A stretch of DNA of 64,000 nucleotides from Unio delphinus. Its lineage: Eukaryota; Mollusca; Bivalvia; Unionida; Unionidae. The stretch covers positions 5,631,501 to 5,695,500 of the forward strand of contig JAQISU010000123.1 in NCBI GenBank assembly GCA_029339505.1, written 5' to 3'. Below are positions 1 through 31,425 of the stretch, piece after piece. Positions within the stretch are counted from its first letter, which is position 1; each line of letters starts with the position of its first letter. The position numbers and the translations under genes were made by a program. The notes below the pieces were generated by a model. That model saw nothing but the letters and a program-made list of their open reading frames with translations. It was not told the origin of the DNA and did no database searches.

Positions 1-187
1 GAGATAATATCATATTTTTAGGGGTTATGGAGTAAAACATTTTATTTTTGTCAGTGACACTATATCATGGATAAATGTAAGTGCTGTCACACATATTATT
101 TGAAATTACAGAAAAATAGATATTATCTTTGGAATTAGAGACAATACTGATAATGTAATTAATTTAATAATCATATGCAAAACAGCA

Positions 188-280
<93 letters not shown>

Positions 281-1277
281 TAATATAAATTTGTCCCAGT
301 TCAAAAAAATCTTTGCTCTTATTATCAATGTGCAAAAAAAAGTACTTATAAAAACTGTCAACAGGAAATGTTTGACAAAAGATGGTTGTTATACAAGGCA
401 GTAAATATAGAGATAGGTGGACCTCTGCCTGCTTTTAAGTATTTTTTTAATTGGAAGTTTGTAGCCATAATGTGCACAATGGCATGCAAATATATGATTT
501 CTCATGTATATTACCCAGCAGAAAAGATTGTATCAGATACAACATGTTAAGAATACTTTAGGGTATTTTTTTAGGTTATAAATAGCATGCTTAGATGTTT
601 GTTCTGTTGAAATTCCAATATTTTCAGTATTTAAACAATAATTTGAATTCATTCTGATGAAGCAATACTGCAAATCCAGGTACAGATTTTGCATGTTGCT
701 GTTGCTTATTTCTTTAAGGATTATTGCATAAGCATGGCAAGACATTTGCATTACATTCTAGCAGCAGTACTGGCAACATCAACATTTTGCATTTGATGTT
801 TACCAGATATAAATGCAATAGTTCTCAGCCTTTAACACTTTTGAAAATATAAAACTAGACTTTGGTAGGTGCATATCCATTTCAGTCAGAATGACTCAAA
901 ATGAAAGGAAATGATGAAAAGAAGCAATAAACTAGCAAAATAAAAGGGGCTCGTTTAAAAATGGAACAAAGGATCTGATCCTTTAGTGTCCCTGTATATA
1001 AGTTTCATTGTAGTTTGAAACCAATCATCCAGGATCCAATACATTGGTTACTGTATTGAAAATTAGCATCTAGAAAAATGCCAATCTTTTGATGCAAAAA
1101 TATATATGATAACAAAATTTACATTTTGTAAACTTTAAGATTGTGTACTGTGACAATTTTGAATGAAATAATTATAATTGCTCAGCATACTTATGGATAT
1201 ACAATTTCAGTTTTCAAAGAACCATGTTTACAAAGGAATTGGTAATATAATCTTTTGGACTTCATTGTGTTTTTCAG
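1..1277 (+). other. RTCB intron, 5' part
   Basis: AT-rich intronic sequence with an (AT)n tract at 189-276. I searched it for the preceding RTCB exon and found none, so the window begins inside an intron. Confidence 0.7.
189..276. repeat. (AT)n microsatellite
   Basis: About 88 bp of perfect alternating TA in an RTCB intron. The short reading frame over it is an artefact. Confidence 0.97.
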
Positions 1278-20709
<19,432 letters not shown>

Positions 20710-20985
20710 GTAATGGTTGGGGAAGAATTATGTTATCTGTGATGCTTTTTCAGCTACAATGCTATGGATTATTTCGCTATACAAGTTGTCCCTTCACAGA
20801 CATTGTTGACAAAGCCAGTCTTTTTCAAGAAGATAGACTTTTCTTTTGGACATACAAGTAGAACTAAAGCCATATTCTTGAAGATCCTTTATTTGTTGTC
20901 CATATGCAATCCTGTACAAATGTAACATATTCTTTCTTGAGTGAAATTATCTGCAAGAGAAAATAAATGTTTATTGTATTTTACA
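20710..20985 (+). promoter_or_regulatory. RTCB: RTCB 3' UTR with candidate poly(A) signal
   Basis: An AATAAA hexamer at 20962-20967, in an AT-rich stretch about 255 bp after the stop and followed by a T-rich run, is the first good polyadenylation signal. A second AATAAA at 22822-22827 could serve a longer isoform. The cleavage site is inferred. Confidence 0.6.
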
Positions 20986-23110
20986 CTGAGTTTGCCCTAT
21001 ATTAGACTTGTACAGTAAGATTGTTTATGAAATGTTTACAGAAGTCTGTATTTTGATTGTTACTTACTCATAGAACCTTTATCGCTGCTAATTTTTTCAC
21101 TCTTTATTATGTTACTAAAAGGACTGCAGCAGGAATCAAGTTAATGATTTGAGTACTCAAAATTGCAGATTCAGTTTGATCTAAACTGCTCAAGATTGTG
21201 GTTGCCGATGGCACTGTCTCTAGCCAGGTCAGAGAACATGTGTTCCAACCCAACCTCTTCCCACACAATATTGAAAAATATGAATAGATTTTCTATCATA
21301 AAAAAATGCAAAAGTTTGCTTATATTTTTAGTATACGTACACTAAAATCTTCACATCAGTTCGTCAGGTTGTGTGGAAGAATCCTTCCTTGTATTTCTGT
21401 GATTGCATAGACCTCACACTTGCATAATATATAAGAAAGAATGAGATAAACAGTGGTTGTTTTAAGGCAGATTTAACTTAAATGATATGTAACATTTCTT
21501 TAAAAAATGTTTGTGGTAATTGTCTCCACTTTTTTGCAATAGCTGAATTGGTTGTGGTTGGTATGGATAATTTTCTTTCAAGAAAATAGCAATTTCATAT
21601 CAATTCAGGGAACACCCTTTATGTGCATTATTACTTATGGAATTAAGCTCTTTGCTGCTGTATGTGTATACAGATTGAATGTGTTTATTTGTGTTTTTGA
21701 TCATAGATGTTTATTCTACAGTATTCAGAAATGATTTTAAAAATAAGAAAGGCTCTGTTTTATTGGGCTGTTGTAGAATTCCATGCATAGCTACTCAGTG
21801 ATCTTTACCTATGTTAATGTGTATGTGTTTTGTTTGGTCAGTCTAAAAATATACGAATGGCAAGTATGTATTGTGATCCAAAATGACAAACTATTAGGAT
21901 TTCCCTTTAACTCTGTAGGGAGAGTTCCTAACTTCCAGAAATGTGTTCAATCAGTTTGGAACTGCCATTTTCTCATGAGTCCTATATGATAATTTTGAGA
22001 TTTACAAAAGAAGATTTAAATAGGTTGTGTCTAAGAGGCAAGGGAGAGTTATTGTACTGCCCCAGTTTTGGCATTCACACATAAAAAGTTCATTCTCTTG
22101 GGATGGGTATAAAGGGAGGAAACTAGTATCACTCGACCTAACAATGTTTAAAGTTTGCTAGGCCATCTAGTAAGTGGCTACGCTTTGCCACTACCATGCT
22201 GGCCTCTTGTGATGCTAGACTGTTTCTCATACCTTCTATGTAAAGAAAGATACGAATATCAAGTTGACTTTGAAAATGAAAGTCTACTAGAAAAATCTAA
22301 TCCCCATTGAGCATTTGGATTGACTCAGCATATATGTTTATTGCAAATAATCCATAATGCACCCTCCAAATATTCTGGTTAGAACTTGATAAATTTAACT
22401 TGCAATCAGTTTATCTATGGCTCAATTACGTAATTGTTTTGGGCATCATTTGGTGACAGACAATGCCCGGGTTTTTCTGACTTTATTTGCAAAATTCACA
22501 GTCAGGAAAACAATTCTCATTTTTCCCTGCTTTTTCCAGATTTCCTGGGAGCATGGTAACCATGTTTTACCCACTCACAGGGGCCAATATATTGTAGGTC
22601 AGGATTTCATACAACTGTACACCACTTATAAATTAATATTGGATACACAGAGCTTAATGTACATTCTTTTTTTGTCCATGAGGTTTTTGCATTTTTAGTA
22701 ATAACACACTTATTTTACCTGTTGTAAATGCAGTACAGTAACATTGTCCTATCTTAAGATTGTTGGACATCTGTAAACACAAATATTGATTACAATACCA
22801 GGTATTACAGTCAAAAGACTTAATAAAGCTATCATTTCATGCAAGATGCTTTTTATTCGCTATGTCTACTGGTCTATAATCCTGAGCATCTTATGGGATG
22901 GCCTGTTGTATATTGTTCAACATCCACCTGGTTGTTAGCACAAGTTTATTATTGCTACTTCGAAAACTACACAAATGACTGATTATACTGCATGAAAACA
23001 TATCAAAATGAAGCCTATGTTTTTTTGTTTGGAATAAGTTTTAAAGTATTTTTGATGGCACTTCATCACTGATTGCATAAATTTATGAAATATTTTAAGA
23101 TCTGTTCATC

Positions 23111-23164
<54 letters not shown>

Positions 23165-23910
23165 GAACAGAAGGACACAAATGGAATAGACTTAAATAAC
23201 AGAATATAAGTTTGAATAACATAAAAAAGGGAATATATATTTCCTAGATGGGAGAACAAAGTAGTTCCAAAAGTGATATTATCACCACCATGGCTGTATT
23301 ACACATTTCAATATCTCGTTAAGAAATATGTAATAAAATAATGCTTTATTTGCTGTGTTAAAATTATTTTTCTCTCCTGTTTTGCACACCATAGGTATTT
23401 TAGTTACAAATGATTAATACATTTTTTTTTATATTTGCTTACATCAGGCTTATTATGTAAATATATAATGTTATCACATTATCTGTCTATTCATCTAACA
23501 TTCATCATCCAACCCATAAGTCTGCAGGTTTGCAGATTTTAGGGAGATTTTATGAAACTTTTGCCAAGGTAGACATGACAAAACATCACAGGTCAAAACC
23601 CATATTCAGAGAATGAAAAAAAAAAAAAAGGCAAGTTAGCACCCTGAATCCTTTCATTGTAACTGCTGAGAATATTTGTTGACACTGTAGCTAGCTACAA
23701 ACCAAAGATTTTTACCTTTTGAGTACAGGTTTGGTCTTCTTGCTAATTTTTGGGACACAGCATATGATAACGAGTCTTAAGGATTCATAGGTGACATATT
23801 TGCAAAAACTCAGTGTACATGAAGTTATTTTATCATTTCTTGAAACTTTTAAGAGAGCAATTATTTGTCTCTAGTGTCATTTTGGGCATTTTCCACTATG
23901 TGTGATTCAG
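20986..23910. other. Intergenic, no gene seen
   Basis: AT-rich sequence downstream of RTCB. Short ORFs lack homology or codon structure that I can recognise. It contains the alternative AATAAA at 22822 and the GA repeat at 23113-23161. Confidence 0.6.
23113..23161. repeat. (GA)n microsatellite
   Basis: About 24 uninterrupted GA units. Confidence 0.97.
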
Positions 23911-24211
23911 ATTTTTAACGTAGCTTTAACAATTTATCAGTCATATAACTACGATGTCTGCAGTAAGGCAGTTTATAGTGATATCTAGCACTGGGGCATC
24001 ATGCCACAGACATGTAACTTGATGTCCCACCCAGTCACATTATCCTGACACCAGGCCAACCAGTCTCAACACTAACCTCTTAATGTTGAGCTCCAAGTGA
24101 GGCAGCTGTTAGTACCATTTTTGTAAGTCTTTGGTATGACTTGGCCAGGGATCAAACCCACGACCTTCCACTTCTGAGGCAGATGCTCTAAACACTAGGC
24201 CACCAGAGCGG
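23911..24211 (-). repeat. tRNA-headed SINE, family 1, minus strand
   Basis: Near full-length copy. On the minus strand it opens 'accgctctggtggcctagtg' and has a B-box-like 'ggtcgtgggtttgatccc'. The body includes 'gcagctgttagtaccattt' on the plus strand, and the far end is 'aacgtagctttaac'. No clear target duplication was found. Confidence 0.85.
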
Positions 24212-26015
24212 TTTCTGCAATGTTGCACCATGCAGTGCTTGTTTTCAATACATCATTCAATACATCAATACAATCTGTGTCTCTGTAAACTAATAGTTTA
24301 TATCTTTTGTTGAGTGATTTGAGATTAAAACCCTAATGGAATATATCAATCTATTTTAATTGTCTAAGCTTCAATTGAATGATTATGTTGTAGTCTTGCA
24401 GTCAAAGCAATACTGTGATTCAAATGTGTGCTTTCTGCACAATTGTAACTTTGCTACATGATTACAAGTTTGTTTATGTGATTCAATGATGGCAAAAACT
24501 TAAGCAAAGCCAGTAAATATGAAATGTAGGCCACAGTGACCTGTCATTTATATATTTCTTTATGTCTGTTAATTAATCCTCTATACATTATATCTGTGGA
24601 GAAAATTAATTTAAAACAAATTCGATGCCATGACCATTTAACAGTCAAGTTAAGAATTCTCACACTTAATGTAGTTTGAATTTTAAATAATCACAATAAA
24701 ACTATAATTTATTCATAACTGCTCCAGTTATGATGGTCATCAATTTATTAAAAGATTTATTAAAAATGTCTTTGATGAAGACGTAACAATCATACTGAAC
24801 AGCTATGCAAATTTATTTCTTTTAGTAGGATTTCAGAATGAATAACTTCATCAAAGATGGAAAAGAAAAAAATCATTTATTACAGAATAATTAAGTTTAT
24901 TGACAGGTTTAGATTCATGGAACAGGCTGCAGAATATCTGACTACAAATGTAAGTGATGTAAAATTGACAGATAACTTGCAACAGTTTGCAAAATAAACA
25001 ATCTGCATACTTGAGAAAGTTATATTCCTCTAGACGTGCCAAAGCAATCCCAGATGAAATACTAGAGTAACATAGTGATGGTGAATAGGAAAGTTCTAAG
25101 TTTAGAGTCAGTCATTTTGTACTTGGAAATTAATAATAATTGTAGAAAGAGGATTTTTTAAATACATGTCTTGTAGGTAAAAGTCTTTAATGAGTAACAA
25201 ATGATCAACTAAAAGGATATAATGAGGTTCGAAATATAAAATACCTGATATTGATTGTATTTTAGAAGTGGATTGGAGATTGATTTCTTGCATAATTTTA
25301 TTAAATGCCAATTTACCTCCAGAATATTTCTAGATACAAATCATTGCCAAAGCTTCAGAAGAAGTTGATAAATCATTACAAGGTTACAAAACCAACTGTA
25401 GCAAAATTAGGATGTATATACACTTGAAATATGCCATTCACTATGGAAATCTAAACTTTAATATTTTTTAATATGTTTAATTTGTATTCTTTGTTGGCTT
25501 TTCTGAATGATTGTTATGTATATCCATTTTGTCCTTGATACTTGATCTTGTCCAAAATCAAGTTAATGGTGTACATGACGAGTGACATTAATAATGTAAA
25601 CAACATAACACAAAGCTAATATTTATATATGAGTATAGATTAAATGTTCAGATAAGTTTTAATTGTAAACATGTTTACTTCAGTTTGAGTTAAAGATAGT
25701 CTTGATTCTGACCAACAAAAGCTTACAGTAAGGAACTTCCTATTGAGTATTTCCAGAAAATGGAGGGAATTATTACCAAAGTCAAGTAGAGGGGTATATG
25801 ATCTTTTTTAAAATTAGGATTATTCATTCTTGCCTTAACATCCAAAGCAGAATCAGTTTTATTATTATGTTCAGTTCTTAATTTGGGTAGATTTATTTAT
25901 TCAAGTTATTTAGTGGAATTATGAAGTACTCAGTAATATTCTTGGACATTAATTTGTAATTATAGTGAATTCAGAAATGGAAAATTTTGGAGTTCAGTTG
26001 GAACTAAATACATTG
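24212..26015. other. Intergenic, no gene seen
   Basis: AT-rich unique sequence. The short minus-strand ORFs at 24851-25042 and 25108-25311 show no recognisable domain and are probably chance. Confidence 0.55.
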
Positions 26016-26287
26016 GGACAAATGATAGATTTGTTGTTGTTGTAGGGTTTAACGCCATTTTTCAGCACACGATAATACATGGCGGCCAGTATTATTGGTG
26101 GAGGAAGAACCTGGGAAAAAAACCCGGATAGAACCACCGACCCACGAAAAGCTACTGGCAAACTTTCTCACATAACTACATTAGCCGAATCTTGGACTCA
26201 AACACGTGCAGAGAAGTGAGATGGCAGCGATCCGTACCGGACAGTACTTTAGACCAATCGGTCACTCGGGGCCCCAGGACAAATGAT
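26016..26287 (-). repeat. tRNA-headed SINE, family 2, minus strand, with target duplication
   Basis: The element is 26027-26276, inverted relative to the copy at 18216: (GTT)n, then 'gtagggtttaacgcc', then the 'aatacatggcggccagtatt' body and the tRNA-like head at the right. An 11-bp target duplication, ggacaaatgat, is at 26016-26026 and 26277-26287. Confidence 0.93.
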
Positions 26288-27659
26288 TGAACTTTTAGGA
26301 CTAATTTGAATTTAATTCACAATACTGTAAGTCCTTTTTAAATGTTTATACTGTATTCTAGGGAAATAAATTATTTGTTCAATTAACAAAACATGTTGGT
26401 TTTCGCTCTTTTATGTCGCCTTTTTCTAAGATTATTGAGGCGTAACAATGTATAGAAAGGTTTCAAACTGAAATATGCAGCTCCCTTATAAGATCACATC
26501 AGTGGCTACAATCATACATTTAATTGAATACGAGACGAAAGCAAAATGAAAAACAAAATAAAATTCTGAGAAGACTTGTCAATTGATAAATAACAATGCT
26601 TGGAAAACAGAATTTTTTTTTAAAAAATGATTTTGAGTTTTTTTTTTAATTAAATCAAAATTTTCCAACTAATTCATGTACAAATTTTATTGCAAGCTTT
26701 TAAAAAATACTGCTAGAAAATGAGACTTGTAATGACCTTTACTGATTCATCATGTGTTCTCGCTGAAATAGAGCACTTTTGCAAAGACGTGAAGAATAAC
26801 TACACCTTTTGTTACAAAAGTGACTATTTAAAGACAACAGCTTTAGATTACCAGTAATTAATTATAACATTCACACAATTTACAAGGATGAGCTTAATAT
26901 TATACTGAATAGTAAGTTTTGTGCATGAAAGTAAAAAAATCTCTTAATTCAGGATTGATTAAGACTTTTTTTAAAAGGTGGGTAAAAATGTAAAATGTAA
27001 TATAAAAAAAGAATTCAAAATTGTTTAATCTCTTAAAATTGTTTATTCATTCACAGGTAAAATAGATGAATTTACTAAAATCTCGCAACCAGGAGATAAA
27101 TAACATAAAAATTAATATAAACAAGTATTGACCTAGTGAAGTGACAAGGGTCATCATGGATTTTAACGCACTAAAGCAACAGACAGGTGCCACAATGTGA
27201 AATAATAGCATCATAATAAAATGATCGTTAAATATTAAGTAAATTTTATAAGATAGCAAATGAATTGAACAAGAAGTCACAATGTAAAGATTTATATTAA
27301 TAATATCGAAAGTATTAGCATGAAAACATACAAAATTTCAAACGTCACGATTAAAGGTATAAAATGAGTTTGAGGATGAAATTAGCAAGTTAAAAAAAAT
27401 GACAACAAAACAAAAAATTAACATTGTCACAAAGATTTCTTGATGCACTTAAATGCAGTTACTAATCTTTCATTTTACTTTTAATGTTTTAAAGTTTGGC
27501 AACTATACAATTTAAATTGAATGACCGGCGTTTTCTAAAGTTATAGGCACAACAACAAAAATGTTGATCATTTATTACCTACCTGCCTTTGCTCCTATTT
27601 TAATATTTCGTTGCACCAAAGGACACAAAGATTTCAACTTGTGAAATTTACAATGTATA
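26288..27659. other. Intergenic, no gene seen
   Basis: AT-rich sequence with poly-A/T runs. The 77-codon minus-strand ORF at 27047-27280 has no recognisable features. Confidence 0.55.
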
Positions 27660-27864
27660 GATGCAAACAGAGGCGTAGCGAGGGGAGGGCAGGGGGGTAC
27701 ATATGTCCCCGGGCGCCAAGGTACAGGGGCGCCAAAATGAGGCTTACAACGTTACATTATAATAAGTAAACAAGGGTAATAAATCGGTCACAAGATCGCT
27801 GGGGCGCCAATTTTATAGTTCGTCCCCGGGCGCAAAATATCATCGCTACGCCTCTGGATGCAAA
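27660..27864. mobile_element. hAT-like MITE, 189 bp, with 8-bp target duplication
   Basis: The element is 27668-27856. Its ends are CAGAGGCGTAGCGA and TCGCTACGCCTCTG, and it is flanked by perfect 8-bp repeats GATGCAAA (27660-27667 and 27857-27864). Internal 'ggggcgccaa' blocks recall the larger copies at 37439 and 60872. An 8-bp duplication and CAG...CTG ends are typical of hAT. Confidence 0.92.
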
Positions 27865-27865
27865 A

Positions 27866-28163
27866 GAAAATTTATCCGAACGTAAGTGACATAGAGATGT
27901 GCGAGATACTTAAAAAGTGGTTTTATGAGACATGGGAAGACGACAAATTATCCGAATGTAAGTGACATAGAGATGTGCGAGATATTTTAAAGGTGTCATA
28001 TGAGACATGGAAAGACGACAATATATCCGAATGTAAGTAAAATAGAGATGTGTGAGATACTTTTAAAGGGGTTTTATGAAACATGAGAAGACAAATTATC
28101 CGAAAGTAAGTGAAATAGAGATGTGTGAGATACTTTTAAAGGGGTTTTATGAGACATGGTAAG
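27866..28163. repeat. ~75-bp minisatellite, four copies
   Basis: Each unit has 'tatccgaatgtaagtgacat', 'agagatgtgcgagatactt' and 'gttttatgagacatgg'. It begins immediately right of the MITE target duplication. Confidence 0.9.
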
Positions 28164-28567
28164 ATGGCACAAATACATGACCCATTGATATATCAGCGGC
28201 TTGTAACAATTTTAAATATGTATGCCTACGAAATGACATGATATTTAAACCTCATTATTGTTTTCTTTTCGACAGTGTCGTTATTTCACTTTTCAGTTAA
28301 TTTGAAAGAAAAACAGTTTCCTCTGCTTTTTATTTATCTTTTACTGGCAAACACAAGGACACTAATTCTTATTGAAGTCTTTGATAATTGTGTTGTAAAA
28401 ATGCACAAGAAGGAGAAAATTTATAGATTTTATTACTAAAGTGGTAATATTTCTGGAACAATTTAATTTCCTATTTATGAAATATATTTGCAATTATTTT
28501 ATTAAAGTAAATAGTTTTATATTTAGACCAATTCCATTTCTTTTTCTTATTTCTTTCTTTCTTTCTC

Positions 28568-28568
<1 letters not shown>

Positions 28569-28600
<32 letters not shown>

Positions 28601-28665
28601 TTCTTCTTCTTCTTCTTCTTCTTCTTCTTCTTCTTCTTCTTCTTCTTCTTCTTCTTCTTCTTCTT
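28569..28665. repeat. (CAT)n(CTT)n trinucleotide repeat
   Basis: About ten CAT units followed by about 21 CTT units. The Leu-rich plus-strand frame and the Glu/Asp-rich minus-strand frame across it are products of the repeat. Confidence 0.95.
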
Positions 28666-29038
28666 GTGTTAAGATACAACAAAATCTTAAATGAACCAGG
28701 ACTTCGCATTTATGCAAGCAGCAAGGCGGTGCCAAAACGCATAAACTCCGGAACATTCAAAATAATTTGTAAAAAGCCAGTCAAAGCTGAATGTTAAAAC
28801 AAAGATCAAGAAGAGTCACAATATTACATGAACATCGAATAGAAATTCGAACGAAATGTTTTACTTGATAGGCCATTGTGCAGCTGTCTTAGATATTTTG
28901 TTTTTGGGTTCTTAACAGTCGTCAACATGCAGTGCAAGTGTTACAATATGTGGCAGCAAACAATGATGACTCAATCAAATGACAACTGCAGAACCAGTAC
29001 GCAGTGTTACAACAGGATTACACTATTTCTGTTTTCTA

Positions 29039-29339
29039 CAACCCGATTTCTTAAATGCTAATATGTAAAAGGAACAATATAAATAACATCGTTTACCATG
29101 CAGCACTAAAAGCATATCCTACAATCGCATACAACCTGATTTCTTAAATGCTAATATGTAAAAGGAACGATATGAAAAACATCGTTTATCACGCATCACT
29201 AAACGCATATCCTACAATCGCATACAACCTGACAGTCGTATACAACCTGATTTCTTAAATGTTAATATGTAAAAGGAACAATATAAATAACATCGTTTTC
29301 CATGCAGCTCTAAACGCATATCCTACAGTTGCATACAAC
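29039..29339. repeat. ~100-bp tandem repeat, three copies
   Basis: Units contain 'gatttcttaaatgctaatat', 'gtaaaaggaac', 'aacatcgttt' and 'gcatatcctacaatcgcata'. The second unit has a short duplication at its right end. Confidence 0.88.
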
Positions 29340-30046
29340 ATGCTTTTGTTCAAATTGCCAGAAGATTCACCCCCAAACATGGATACTGGAGAAACTGAAG
29401 AATTATTTTATTATCACTTAGCTTACAACTAACTGCCTGATACCACATATACGTTTACCAGAGAAAATAATTAGTACCTGACACTTAAGTGCAGAATCAT
29501 AGCCACACTTTTGAATATTTCAACGTTTTTGGAAAATAAGTACGACAGCTTTTACCTGCAGACAGAATGACAGAACAAAAACATTATTAACATTATTTAC
29601 AATGTAAAATTGTTCTTTTCAGCTGCATAAAAGATTTTTCCTCAAACAAAATAACCCTAATGTGAAATTAACTTTCGTTGTCCACCTTCACAAGTATATT
29701 TTTGCTAAAATTTCTAATGTTTTCGTTTCCTCCAGTGTTACACTATTTTTGTCTAATTAATTGTATACAATTTTTGCATACCTGATGTCTCCATTATTGA
29801 TTATACCACTTTTATTTTATGCTCAGCAGTGAATTACTTGATTTTCTAGTTAAAATAATATTGATATTTCAATGCAGTGAAAAAATAACAGTGAAAAAAT
29901 AACAATATTTTTTCACTACAGGAACTACATTTTTGGGTCAGAACATACTTACCTCCCTTTTATTTTCTGTTAGTGAACTACTTTTTCCTTGTGTACATGT
30001 CATATCTGTAGCGTCTGCAACGTATGTGAGCATAAAATAAAAAAGA

Positions 30047-30162
30047 ATATTTGCTTGAAACGAGTGAATAACGGATACATTTCATCTCTTGGTTTAAAAA
30101 ACTCTAGTATTTTCATCCACTCGATGAAATATATCCGTTATTCACTCGTTTCAAGCAAATAT
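30047..30162. repeat. Long near-perfect hairpin (foldback)
   Basis: Two 40-nt arms, 30047-30086 and 30123-30162, are complementary except for one position (C against T). The loop is 36 nt. The arms contain 'cgagtgaataacggata'. It could be a foldback MITE, a hairpin-RNA locus or a recent inverted duplication; no target duplication is evident. Confidence 0.9.
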
Positions 30163-31110
30163 CCTCTATATAGTTGTTGTTCTTTGCTAATTACTAATAA
30201 ACGTCATATGCAAATTCCACGGGAAAATTTGTTTCTTTAAATTATGTATATATACACCCTGTGAAATGTTTAGTTGGATTAGCTTCTAGTACATTATTTG
30301 TTTCATACGTCACTAATGATTAAGATGTAGAAATTTATAATTTTCCTAGAATCAACTGCCATGGGTGGATCACGATTTGACATACTAATGGTTTTGGTAT
30401 ATCAAATTGATTTGTGCCAAATAAAATACCAGCTATGTTTAATGTAAAATAACAACGTTCCTTCAGTCTTCGTAGGGGTTTGAATGATTTATGTAAAGTT
30501 TGTCATTCCTATAGTTGAATCTACGATAGCTACTTCTTATTCTAAGTATTGATGCTGTCATTTAATCAAAGATTTTGAGTGTATTACTGTTTTTGTTTAA
30601 ACGTTGCAGATTGAGTTAGTAAAATTTAAGAGACTTTAAAATTGTACTGTAAATATACCGGAATTTAAAAATGTAAGTATTTATTATTTATTTTGCATTT
30701 TTTTATGCATCTTTCTGTCACTGATCATGTAGCTTATCAATGCTGTCATCAAAGAGTGTAATGTATAAATCAGATTCTTACCAGAAGCATTTGGATATAC
30801 TTTTCAAAATGTTGAATATCAACACATTAACACACTATTTTCCCATTGTAACCTATTAACTAAAATGTATTATCACTTGATGTCAACGCAGTTTCATTCC
30901 CGTACAAGTACCTATATAATCGGTATGTCACAGATGAATTCAATACAATAAAGCTGTGTATTTATTTATAATGTGCAAACAAGTTCTAATATTTTTAGTT
31001 TGATTTTGCTCGATTATCTTCATATATTCGATGCACTCTGCTCGAGTAAACCACTTCGCTAAATGTTTTCAAAGTCTGACCGGTCCTGTGTGTGTGTGTG
31101 GTTTGGATTT
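30163..31110. other. Intergenic, no gene seen
   Basis: AT-rich unique sequence. The ORF reading into the hairpin from the left has no recognisable domain. Confidence 0.55.
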
Positions 31111-31305
31111 GTAACGTAGCTTTAACCATTTTTCAGTCATATCGCTACGATGACTGCAGTGTGGTAGTTTATAGTTCATACCTAACACTGGGACATCATG
31201 CCGCCGACATGTATATGCTACAGCATCATGTCCCACCCAGTCACATTATCTTGAAACCTCCCTCGTCCGAGGCGGAAGCTATAACCACTAGGCAACCGGC
31301 GCGGT
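31111..31305 (-). repeat. tRNA-headed SINE, family 1, internally deleted
   Basis: Begins 'gtaacgtagctttaacc' and ends '...aggcaaccggcgcggt'. The part between 'cacattatc' and 'cgaggcgga' is missing compared with the copy at 23911, about 100 bp. Confidence 0.8.
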
Positions 31306-31329
31306 GATTCGTCTAGTAATATTTTAATA

Positions 31330-31425
31330 TGTTAAACGACACAGCAAATACTGGTTGGTCTCAAATGATACTACAAAAATCTGATTGGTCTCAAACAACA
31401 CAGCAAAATCTGATTGGTCTTTTCA
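31330..31425. repeat. Short tandem repeat, three units
   Basis: Three units of about 32 bp around 'acagcaaaatctgattggtct'. Confidence 0.7.

Larger units (their letters stand above)
28164..30046. other. Intergenic, repeats only
   Basis: Apart from the trinucleotide and 100-bp repeats, unique AT-rich sequence without a supportable gene. A short perfect inverted repeat with 10-bp arms lies at about 29892-29917. Confidence 0.55.

Noticed and set aside
368..550. 60-codon plus-strand frame starting MFDKRWLLYK as a missing RTCB exon
   Set aside because: RtcB should read a conserved GVGSKGVIP-type segment upstream of exon a. This frame does not, and no suitable splice sites bound it.
28441..28797. 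118-codon frame with poly-His and poly-Leu, and a Glu/Asp-rich frame on the other strand
   Set aside because: Both are produced by the (CAT)n(CTT)n repeat, and the flanks show no recognisable domain.
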